A DNA stretch of 64,000 nt from Chenopodium formosanum (lineage: Eukaryota; Streptophyta; Magnoliopsida; Caryophyllales; Amaranthaceae), in contig CM044859.1 of the NCBI GenBank assembly GCA_024500155.1, positions 47,414,003-47,478,002 on the forward strand, read 5' to 3'. A program made the translations under genes and the position numbers. The notes below the pieces were generated by a model, which ran no database searches, was not told the origin of the DNA, and was given only the letters and a program-made list of their open reading frames with translations. This document shows positions 21,831-31,060 of the stretch, piece by piece. Within the stretch, counting starts at the first letter, position 1; each line of letters opens with the position of its first letter.

Positions 21831-22770
21831 ATTTCTTCATTTCTTACCTAATGAGCAGTTTCTTTATTATAACATGTCAATTACAACTAGTCTTAGGTGT
21901 CTAATGTTTGAAATCATTGCAAATTAGCATTCTACTAAGTTTTAGGACGGCTTTTACCCGAAATCGCCTATTTCACTACTACGTTTCCTGATTTCTACAT
22001 TACTTATGTAATGAGCAATTTCTTTATCATAACATGTCAATTATAACTAGTTTTAGGTGTCTAATGTTTGAAATCATTGCAAATTAGCATTCTACTAAGT
22101 TTTAGGACGGCTTTTACCCGTAATCGCCTATTTCACTACTACGCTGCCCGATTTCTACATTACTTATGTCATGAGCATTTTCTTTATCATAACATGTCAA
22201 TTATAACTAGTCTTAGGTGTCTAATGTTTGAAATCATTGCAAATTAGCATTCTACTAAGTTTTAGAACGTCTTTTATCCGAAATCGCCTATTTCACTACT
22301 ACGTTGCCCGATTTCTACATTTCTTATCTAATGAGCAATTTCTTTATCATAATATGTCAATTATAACTAGTCTTAGGTGTCTAATGTTTGAAATCATTGC
22401 AAATTAGCATTCTACTAATTTTTAGGACGGCATTTACCCGAAATCGCCTATTTCACTACTACGTTGCCCGATTTCTACATTTCTTATCTAATGAGCAATT
22501 TCTTTATCATAATATGTAAAATTATAACTAGTCTTAGGTGTCTAATGTTTGAAATCATTGGAAATTAGCATTCTACTAAGTTTTAGGACGACTTTTACCC
22601 GAAATCCCCCATTTCACTACTACGTTGCCCGATTTCTACATTTCTTATCTAATGAGCAATTTCTTTATCATAACATGTCAATTATAACTAGTCTTAGGTG
22701 TCTAATGTTTGAAATCATAGCAAATTATTATTATACTTAGTTTTAGGACGGCTTTTACCCGAAATCGAAC
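21831..22770. repeat. 160-bp satellite array, block 2 (divergent subfamily, about 6 units)
   Basis: Unit starts are at 21940, 22100, 22260, 22420, 22581 and 22741 (the last partial). These units share diagnostic differences from block 1: CATTCTACTAAG, ACGTTGCCCGATTTC, GAGCAATTTCTTTATC and TCTTAGGTGTC. The array ends 20 bases before the exon at 22792-22890. Confidence 0.95.
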
Positions 22771-23699
22771 CGGAAAAGTAAAAACAAGTACCTTCTCAAT
22801 GTGTTGGGCTTCATTGCACCTATTGACTATGTCATTCATAAACCTCATCACGTTGAGGGCACAGTCAACGCCGTTGTCTTGTTGCGCACACTATAATGAC
22901 ACAATGTTAAAATAGTCATGCATAGCGAAAACTCAAGGCAATTTTTTGAAAAAATCAATATATCGAGGCTTTACCTTCGCATATTTCCACGTGGGACTCG
23001 CAACCGAACGACATTCAACTTCTTTATAACACTTCAAAAAAATAAAAAACAAACGATTTCGGAACATAGTCACTCAATCACTTAAGTGATGATACAAAAC
23101 AATATATAGGAAGCGGTATGTACCTATTCAATAGGTTATTCACTAGCAACTTCCTTGGTGGCCAAAGACGAGCCGAGTCAAAGTAGTAGATTGTGTTATT
23201 GGAAACACAAATCACCATAAGGCTCCAATGTAGACTACATGTATATTAAAGCAAACATCATATCAATCAATTGTTATGCGTCAACATCTATACTTAACAA
23301 ACAAACTAAGAGTGATATATTTACACTTACTCCTCAAAACAAGGGGCTAATAAGAACTTGTTTCCCGCACGCATTGATTCTCTAATAGCCCGCTCAAGGT
23401 AATCTATCACATCACGAGGGTTATTCAAGCATTTGGTTACGGAGGTCTGCTCGGGGCATAACCACCCAACTGCTGCTTCACCATCGGGTTTACTAGCAAG
23501 GAGCTCCTGTAGTGACCTTCGAGAAAGTAATGTGTGCAAGTAATTACTAGTTGCATTGTTTTGGTATGAAAATATCAAAAATACAATATTTTTAGAAATA
23601 GTCTCGTTAATTTACCTCATGAATGTTGGAGCATAAGATATTTAGTAAATGAAACATGCATTAATAAAAGTAAATGAAATATGCATTAGTAAAAGTACC

Positions 23700-26600
23700 T
23701 CATTCGTGTATTCCCTCATTGTGGTCAGATCGAATATAAGTAGCATCATCATCTACATCAGTTGCTACATCAAGTGTAGGAGCAGTTAAAGGGGGAGAAT
23801 CATCAAATGCATCATATTCTTCCTCGTCCTCAACCTCTCCAACCCCTAAAATTCTCCTTTTGCCAGACAGGACGATGGACCATCTTGGATCAGACGGGTC
23901 AGTTACATAGAACACTTTCTTAGCTTGAGATGCAAGGATGAATGGTTCAAGACTATCCCGCAAGTGGCCAAGATCTACAAGAGTGAAGTCATCATTTCTC
24001 ACGTTGCGCCTATTATTATCGACCCATTTACACTTGAATATACCAACCTTGAAGTCACGGTAATCTAGTTCCCATATTTCCTGAATTCGTCCATAGTATG
24101 ATAATAGTGCGTTAACTGGTGATGTATCCTTCGCACTGGCAAACTCTCTTGATGAAGCCACAAGAGTGACACCACTATTTTGAGTCGATGAGGATTTCTG
24201 ATCCCGACTTTCAGTCCAAAATGTGTACCCATTTATATCATATCCCTCAAATGAATGAACATCTTCCTTCGGACCATAAGCTAGCCACTTTATTATATCA
24301 GACACAGTCTCATCCAATTGACGCATCACACGATCATGGAACCACTTCACAAACATCTTATTATGCAACTGCATTAGTGCTCTTTCCCCTTTTGATGGAT
24401 ATTCAACACGCAAACTATCCATGTGCTCTTCTAAATATGGGTGAACCTCCGCAATATGATGAAGCACAAATAAGTGAGCTTGCATGATTTAATCTCGAGC
24501 AACCCAGATCCTTTTTGACCCGATTGTTCCATGACCATCAAGTCTCCCTTCATGTCGGGATGTAGGAAGCGCAATAGGTTCGGCAACGGCAACATACTCT
24601 GCCACGAAATTCCCAATCTCCTCGGACACAATTCCTTGTATCATACTGCCTTCCGGATGGGCTGGATTTCTTACTTTATCTTGCAGTGTACCCATGTGTC
24701 GTTTAAAAGGGTAGCACCACCTCATAAATATTGGACCACATAACTTAATCTCACGAACCAAATGCAGAATCAAATGCACCATTATGTCAAAAAGTGAAGG
24801 TGGGAAAAACATCTCAAATTTGCACAAAGTTACCACAACAGTCGCCTGGAGAGCATCAAGTGTAAAGGGATCAAGAACTTTGCTGCAGATAGTATTGAAA
24901 AACCCACAGAGGCTTGTTATAACTTCTCTCACATGCTTTGGTAAAATTCCAGGAAGTGCAATCGGTAGGAAAACTTGCATCATCATGTGACAATCATGGG
25001 ATTTCATACTTGTCAACTTCAATTCTCCATTTAAGGAAACAAACCTTTTCATGTTTGACGAGAACCCAGAAGGAAGCTTAATGTCATACAAACAAGCACA
25101 AAACCTCCGTTTTTCTTCCTTTGATAACGTGTAGCAAGCTGGAGGTAAATACACCTTTTGGTTTTTTCCTTTTCCATCACCTTTCTTCTTTGCGATACCC
25201 GTGGCCTTGTCCTTGCGCTTCCCCTTACGGTTTTAACCACCATCTTTGTTTCCCTTTTCCTTAACCTTCGCCATCCCTACCTTATCTTGAACCCACAACT
25301 CCGGACGAACACCCCACTCTTGCAAATCTAACCGCGCATTCTTGCCATCCTTCATTTTTCCAGGAATGTTCATAATTGTCCCCAGAATTGCATCACAAAC
25401 ATTCTTCTCTATATGCATCACATCGAGACAATGTCTAACATCATGTTCTTTCCAGTACTCAAGCTTCCAAAAGATTGATTCCTTTTTAAAGAGAGCGTGT
25501 GGGTCAATTGGTTTTGTTATTTTACCTAAAACACATGGAATACCCTTCACTCTCTCATAAACCTCCTTTCCACTCAATGGCCTAGGCGCAACCCCCTCCT
25601 CAACTTTCCCATCGAAGGCCTTTTTTTGCTTACGATACGGATGATCGCGCGTAAGAAATCTTCGGGTCCTCACATACACATCTTTGCCATAGTGGTCAAG
25701 GTACACGTTCGGTGTGTCATCAATACAAATGGGACATGCTTTATGCCCTTTGTTCTTGTACCCGGACAGATTGCCATATGCAGGAAAATCATTGATGGTC
25801 CACATAAGGGCAGCACGCAAAAGAAACATCTCGTTCTTATGGGTATCATAAACGGTAACACCTTCGTCCCACATCTTTCTCAAATCATCAATAAGGGGCT
25901 CAAGGTAAACATCAATGTCGTTTTCAGGTTGCCTTGGCCCCGTTATCAAAAGTGAAAGCATTATATATTTCCGTTTCATACACAACCACGGAGGCAAGTT
26001 GTAAATCACTAAAAGTACCGGCCATGTGCTGTGTTTAGTACTAAGAGTGCCAAATGGATTCATACCGTCTGTGCACAACCCAAGCCTTAAATTTTTAACT
26101 TCACCACCAAATGCTCTAAACTTCATATCGATGTTCTTCCATTGTGGAGAGTCAGCAGGATGCTTTAACAAACCATTTTTCTTTCTTCCCTCAGCATGCC
26201 ATCTCAGGTTCTTGGCGTCTTTTGGAATTGAAAATAGACGCTTTAACCTTGGAATAATAGGAAGATACCACAACACCTTGGCAGGAGGTCCTTTACTACT
26301 AGCATTGCAGCTTTATCACTTGTAATGCGACTTACCGCAACGTGGACACTCCTCCAACTCTTCATATTCATTTCGATACAGAACACAGTCATTAGGACAT
26401 GCATGTATCTTTTTATACTCCAAACCAAATGGACACATTAGTTTCTTTGCATAATAATAGGAATTAGGAAGTTCATTCCCATCTGGCAACATATCACATA
26501 ACGCAGTCAACAAAGAAGTGAAACTAGTGTCACTCCAGTTATGCTTAGACTTAATGTTAAATAGTGTAAGCACGGCTGAGAGTTTTGTGTATTTTTTGGA

Positions 26601-27068
26601 CCCGGGATACAAAGGCTTTTTTGCAGCCTCTGATAATGACTCAAATACATCAGGTTGGTCACCAAATTCACCTTCAACATCACGCATCATCTCATCCAAG
26701 TGATCATCACCACCACCATCCTCGGTGTCATCCCCTTCACCACCATCATCACTCCCATTTTCTTCTTCAACATGAATCTCGGCACTTTCAACATGCGTCT
26801 CATTGCCAACAACATTCTCCCTATATGCTCCCTTCTCACCATGCCAAACCCAAACATGATATTGAGGCCTAAACCAATGACATTGTACATGAGCCATGAT
26901 GGTATCCACACTATTGACCCTTATGACATTATTACAATTGACACAAGGACAATAAAGGTATTTGACACCCGTTCTAAGCTGATACTGTGAAGCACTCTTG
27001 CAAAACTCTTGAACCCCATTAAAAAATTCCAATGTATCACGTCTACCATACATCCAACCGCGATCCAT
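23700..27068 (-). pseudogene. tnpD-like: TNP2-type CACTA transposase, one long frame with few stops
   Basis: One minus-strand frame runs 1122 codons from ATG at 27068 to TGA at 23700. It has only three internal stop sites: TGA-TAA at about 26316-26311, TAA near 25233 and TAA at 24486. Domains in order: transposase-associated (MDRGWMYGRRDTLEF ... CPCVNC, residues 1-90); acidic linker; Transposase_21 core (LRWHAEGRKKNGLLKHP, LRLGLCTDGMNPFG, CPICID; about 265-560); basic linker; DUF4218-like (KSHDCHMMMQVFLP, MVHLILHLVREIKLCGP, WCYPFKRHMG; about 670-800); DUF4216-like (YYGRIQEIWELDYRDFKVGIFKCKW split over a few blocks; about 980-1070). The length equals typical TNP2. It would bind the ends and cut the element. 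GAG/GTACTT at the final stop could be a splice donor leading to the C48 exons. Confidence 0.85.
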
Positions 27069-27233
27069 TGAAGATTTAAATTATCTTTAAACATACAAAC
27101 ACATTTCAAACAATGATAAATGTAACATATATTATGTAATCAAAGTACATAGCATATATATCATCCATAAATCGTAAAAATGAATGCTCCCAAAAGGTCC
27201 TTATCACTCCAACCTAACCCATCCTTGAACATC

Positions 27234-27430
27234 TAATCTCACTAGTGAATGTATGTCAACTTTTCAATTTTAAGGAAAATTCGGCAGCATTTCCCCCCAG
27301 TTCTCCAAGTACACGATGTAGGTAATAACTTACCTACATATGTACCCAGAGAACATGGTGAGAAAATGAGAAGCCCGGATATTCCTTAAAATCGAAAAAG
27401 AGACATACATTCACTACCTAAGTGAGATTA
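27234..27430. repeat. About 197-bp imperfect hairpin in the transposase leader intron
   Basis: TAATCTCACT ... GAATGTATGTC (27234-27257) pairs with GACATACATTC ... AGTGAGATTA (27405-27430). Further in, TTTAAGGAA/TTCCTTAAA, GTTCTC/GAGAAC and TGTAGGTAA/TTACCTACA continue the stem to a 4-base loop near 27327. Both arms are nearly symmetrical about the centre. Confidence 0.8.
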
Positions 27431-27630
27431 AACGTCCAAGAACAGTCCCAACTGGGGACTATTCAAGACTTTCTCCTATTGAGAAAGACTCGAACGGGTA
27501 TCTAGGCAAATGATGATGCAAGCATTCAATTATTATTTGCATTTATTTGACATTCAACAATAAACAAGTTCAATCATTTAAATAGGGCTAATAATTAAAT
27601 TAACATACATACAAAATCAAACTAAGTTTA

Positions 27631-27706
<76 letters not shown>
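27631..27706. repeat. (TA)n microsatellite
   Basis: An uninterrupted run of TA dinucleotides, roughly 37 units, within the leader intron of CACTA-2. Confidence 0.95.
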
Positions 27707-27707
<1 letters not shown>

Positions 27708-28379
27708 ATCCATTATATTCATATATACGTTGCAATTTATTAACCACATTTAACAAACTAAAATGTTAACTAATATATATTCTATTCATCAATTTCATTT
27801 AAAGCTACTCAAATTCAAACAATGTATATATACATATGAAACTTGGATTAACTACTTAAAACCCTAACTTGAAATTTTGGAATAACAAACAATTAATACT
27901 AATTAATACATATGAAACTAAAATTTAGCAGGAACTCACCCTAATTTGAGAGTGAAAAAGACAAAGATTGAAGATTGAAGCTAGAGTGCGTGCTTGGGCT
28001 CGGTTCAACAACACCCTCGAACATGCACCACCACCAAGTACACCCACGAACACCACCAGCTAACACCGGCGGCCTCGAGCAACCACCATCAACCTCCGAC
28101 CAAGCAGCAGCCGCCTCGACCCACCACCAGCAGCAGCCTCAACCCACGACCCACGCACGACCCCCAAATGCCGCAGCTTCACTTAATTCATTTAAAAGGC
28201 AAAATAAAAAAAAATGGAGTGGGGGTGGTGGTGGCCGGAATCTAAACAAGCTAAGTGAGAAGACAGGTGAGGATGAGGGAGACAGAGAGGAGGAGTGAAG
28301 GCGGGGGAATTGAAAATTTTGGGAAGTTGGAATTGAATGAATGAAACAGGGAGGAGAAGAGGAGGAGTGAAGCCCGCTT

Positions 28380-28603
28380 TTTTTTTTTAAATGGTAAGCG
28401 GTTTAGCCTTGAACCGCTTGCCAATTTAACTAATGGTAAGCGGTTCAAGGCCAAACCGCTGGCCATTAGTTAAAAAGGAAGCGGTTCGCGCCAAAACCGC
28501 AAGCCATTTCACTTCCCTCTTTTTTTTTTATTAAGCAAATGGGAAGCGGATTTTGTAAACCGCTTGCCTATAACCGCTTCCCATCACATTTTTTCTACTA
28601 GTG
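28380..28603. repeat. Right terminal and subterminal repeats of CACTA-2
   Basis: Motifs GGTAAGCGG, AACCGCTTGCC and GGAAGCGGTT in both orientations precede the terminal inverse of CACTAGTAGAAAAAA. They match the left end and confirm both termini belong to one element. Confidence 0.9.
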
Positions 28604-29180
28604 AAACTCCTCACATGCAAGAAAGTTCACTAAGTCGGCATACCATGGAAGCTCCTTTACCTTAATAGCATATAAAAAGCCATCAAGCATCCTATCCTTA
28701 ATTGCAGAACCATTATCATAAATTCGAGAATCCTCTAGGCGAGAGAGATGGTATGCCACAACATATTCCGCTCCTCTCTTATCCCTAATCTCAATATCAA
28801 AGGTTTGAAGTTATTATCATGAATTCAAGAATCCTCTAGGCGAGAGAGATGGTATGCCACAACATATTCCGCTCCTCTCTTATCCCTAATCTCAATGTCA
28901 AAGGTTTGAAGTTCAAGTAACCACCGGATCAACCTTTGCTTGGACTCTTTCTTGGCACAAAGGTGCTTGAGAGCCGCATGATCCGTGAAGACAATGGTCT
29001 TAGAACCCACCAAATAACTATGTAACTTATCAAAAGCATGAACAGTAGCCAAAATTTCCTTTTCCGTTGTGGTGTTATTCCGTTGAGTACCATTTAGAGT
29101 CTTGGACATATAATAGACCACATGAAGCTTCTTTTCCACTCTTTGACCCAAGACACCTCTAATTGCCAAATCACTTGCAT
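28604..29180 (-). pseudogene. Athila A RNase H, with internal tandem duplication
   Basis: On the minus strand RGVLGQRVEKKLHVVYYMSK, TEKEILATVHAFDKLHSYL, VFTDHAALKHLCAKKESK and LLELQTFDIEIRDKRGAEYV are read from 29169. This is the Ty3-type RNase H. A 101-bp direct duplication (28731-28832 spacing) repeats the IRDKRGAEYV to RLEDS segment and shifts the frame. The sequence then runs to the CACTA-2 insertion point at 28604. Confidence 0.8.
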
Positions 29181-29181
29181 C

Positions 29182-30254
29182 TCACATCAACTCAAAAGGT
29201 AAATCCCATCTTGGGGCTTGAACAATAGGAGTAGAGATTAGAGCCTTCTTCAACTTATTGAATGCGTCCAAACACTTATCATCAAATACAAACTCGGCTT
29301 CCTTTTGAAGAATATCATTGAGGGGCTTTGCAATGAGCGAGAAATCCTTGACGAATCTTATATAAAACCTGGCATGTCCTAAGAAAGATCTCACTCCTTT
29401 CACATTGACTGGAGGTGGAAGCTTCTCAATAACCTTAATTATCGCTTTGTCCACCTCTATCCCCTTGTGAGAAATCTTATGGCCTTGAACTATGTCTTCC
29501 TCCACTATGAAATGACACTTATCCCAATTCAAGACCAAGTTCACCTTCTCACACCTTGCAAGACATTTCTCAAGGTTTTTCAAGGCATGCTTTAAATGAA
29601 ACACCTCCTACGAAAAAATCGGCCATAAACATCTACCATATCCTCCTCCAACATATCTCCAAATATACTCATCATGCATCTTTGTAATGTCGTGGGAGCA
29701 TTACAAGGACCAAACGATATTCTCCTATAGGCAAGTGTACCATATGGAAAAGTAAAGATTATTTTCTCTTGTTTATTCGGGTGGATAGGGATTTGGAAAA
29801 ATCCTAAACAACCATCAAGATAACAATAGAACTTGTGCCTCGTTAGTTTCTCAAGCATTTGATCAATAAAAGGAAGGGGGAAATGATCTTTCTTAATAGA
29901 AGTGTTTAGACGTCTATAGTCTATACACATCCCCCATCCCGTGACCATCCTCGTCGGAATGTGCTTATCGTTCTCATTCTCGACGATGGTCATACCTCCC
30001 TTCTTTGGGATAACATGAACAGGAGAAACCCAACTAGAACTCGAGATGGGGAATATAATTCCCGCATCCAAAAGTTCGGTGTTCTCCTTCTTTACTACCT
30101 CTCCTATTTGGGGATGTAGCTTTTGTTGCCTCTGAATAGAAGGTAGAGAACCCTCCTCAAGGGTTATGTGATAGGTACATAAAGCGGGGCTTATACCTTT
30201 GAGGTCATCAATGGTACAACCCAAATCACCTTGATGCTTTCTCAAACACCACAC
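29182..30254 (-). pseudogene. pol: Athila A reverse transcriptase
   Basis: From 30254 the frame reads GCTIDDLKGISPALCTYHI, KKENTELLDAGIIFPISSSS, SPVHVIPKKGGMTIV, GWGMCIDYRRLNTSIKKDHF, FYCYLDGCLGFFQIPIHP and RRISFGPCNAPTTLQRCMMS. A frameshift at about 29610-29640 breaks it just at the catalytic box. That box is FMAD (about 29613-29632) instead of F/YMDD, so the first catalytic Asp is Ala. The thumb follows to 29182 (SFLGHARFYIRFVKDFS). The wording is that of the Athila lineage. Confidence 0.85.
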
Positions 30255-31060
30255 AACTCTTGAGCTTGGAGATCACTCAAAGAAGAGCTAACAATCACTG
30301 GAAAGGTAGAGTTGGGTCGTAAGAATTCATACCTAAGGTGTGATGGAAGAGGTTTGAGCTCAACCATTGGAACACCTTTAACTTCCTTTAATGTTTCATT
30401 TTGCAACGCTTCTTGGCTAGAAATGATCATACACATTTTCTCTTCAACATGCTCAAGGCCTCTGTTGAGCACATCTTCATACAAAGCCATCTCCTTGTTA
30501 GGAGCACCTATCTTTTCCTTATTCAACAAAACATTCTCAAGAGCATCGTTATAAGTGAGCAATTGTTCATGCATAGAAGACACAACATGATCGAGAGAAT
30601 CAATCAACATGCAATTTTCTAAAGAAGAGCTTGGATATTTCATACTATCATTCAAGTCAAATTCTATCACTTCATTCCCTACTTTGAGTAAATTTTTAGC
30701 ACTCTTCACGTCTATCATAGCACCCGAAGTAGCAATGAATGGTCTCCCTAGAATGATAGGATCTTCGTCCATCTCAAGCACCACAAAATTCACAGGAACC
30801 ACAAATTTCCCAACCCTCAAAGGGACATCCTCCACCTTACCCTTAGGAATCTTAATTGGCCTATTGGCCAACTACAAAGTGATGTTGGTAGGTAAGAGTT
30901 CCCCTAGCTCAAGTCTTTGGTATATCGAATATGGCATAAGGCTAACACTAGCACCTTTGTCACATAAGGCATTCTCGATTTGCATTTTGTAAATGGCACA
31001 AGGGATGGAAAAGTTTTCGAGGTCTTGTAGTTTATGTGGCATCTTGTTCATTATAATTGC
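30242..31060 (-). pseudogene. Athila A protease region
   Basis: The active-site block near 30915-30960 reads DKGASVSLMPYSIYQRL (Lys in the D-x-G triplet). After a TAG at about 30872, ANRPIKIPKGKVEDVPLRV and DEDPIILGRPFIATSGAMID follow, the Athila protease wording. The long acidic tail to 30242 links to RT and overlaps it by a few codons in another frame. It would cut the polyprotein. Confidence 0.75.

Larger units (their letters stand above)
17238..22791 (-). other. 5.55-kb intron of the C48 gene carrying the satellite array
   Basis: Donor AGAAG/GTACTT at 22791 and acceptor at 17238. Apart from 17238-17380 and 21430-21830 the intron is made of 160-bp satellite units. Splicing is inferred from frame and consensus only. 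Confidence 0.55.
17148..23546 (-). pseudogene. C48 (Ulp1/SUMO-protease-like) cysteine peptidase gene of CACTA-2
   Basis: Five exons fit on the minus strand: 23546-23331, 23234-23124, 23031-22975, 22890-22792 and 17237-17148. They read NYLHTLLSRRSLQEL ... FLLAPCFE, LHWSLMVICVSNNTIYYFDS, CYKEVECRSV, QQDNGVDCALNVMRFMNDI and GPLIKEEVDEISDMW then TAG. The C48 catalytic set is visible: His in HWSL, Asp in YYFDS, Gln in QQDNG and Cys in VDCA. Joins 1-2 and 4-5 are in phase; join 2-3 is off by one base, so either a splice site differs or an indel has occurred. C48 domains are known passengers of plant DNA transposons. A first exon may lie upstream, or this may be the tail of the TNP2 gene. Confidence 0.65.
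27069..27939 (-). other. Leader intron of the CACTA-2 transposase gene
   Basis: A minus-strand donor (TAGG/GTGAGT at 27939) follows the GC-rich leader exon, and the TNP2 ATG is at 27068. The DNA between is AT-rich and contains the hairpin and the (TA)n tract. CACTA-1 has the homologous donor at 12090. Confidence 0.5.
16512..28603 (-). mobile_element. CACTA-2: complete 12.1-kb CACTA (En/Spm) transposon
   Basis: The ends are CACTAGTAGAAAAAA at 16512-16526 and its inverse at 28589-28603. The flanking trinucleotide is AAA on both sides (16509-16511 and 28604-28606), the 3-bp TSD expected for CACTA. Genes run on the minus strand from the right end: leader exon (28560-27940), leader intron with hairpin and (TA)n, TNP2 frame (27068-23700), C48 protease exons (23546-22792), a 5.6-kb intron filled with satellite, and a last exon (17237-17148). 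The host sequence is the Athila A integrase gene. Confidence 0.95.

Noticed and set aside
21492..21927. Leu/Cys/Ala-rich open frames as a coding gene
   Set aside because: They are translations of the CTG-rich minisatellite and run into satellite sequence.
17371..22770. CRISPR-like array or small protein genes in the 160-bp repeats
   Set aside because: Units are contiguous with no unique spacers, the context is eukaryotic, and the short open frames (for example near 19345 and 22549) are not conserved between units.
26311..26350. GGTAAGT in the TNP2 frame as a donor of an intron removing the double stop
   Set aside because: The only nearby acceptor would give an intron of under 45 bases, too short for a plant spliceosome. 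The two stops are treated as mutations.
23700..27068. Plus-strand open frames across the TNP2 region
   Set aside because: Short, His/Pro- or Leu-rich shadows of the minus-strand transposase. No domain is recognised.
27975..28298. His/Pro-rich plus-strand frames at the right end of CACTA-2
   Set aside because: Complement of the transposase leader exon; low complexity and no motif.
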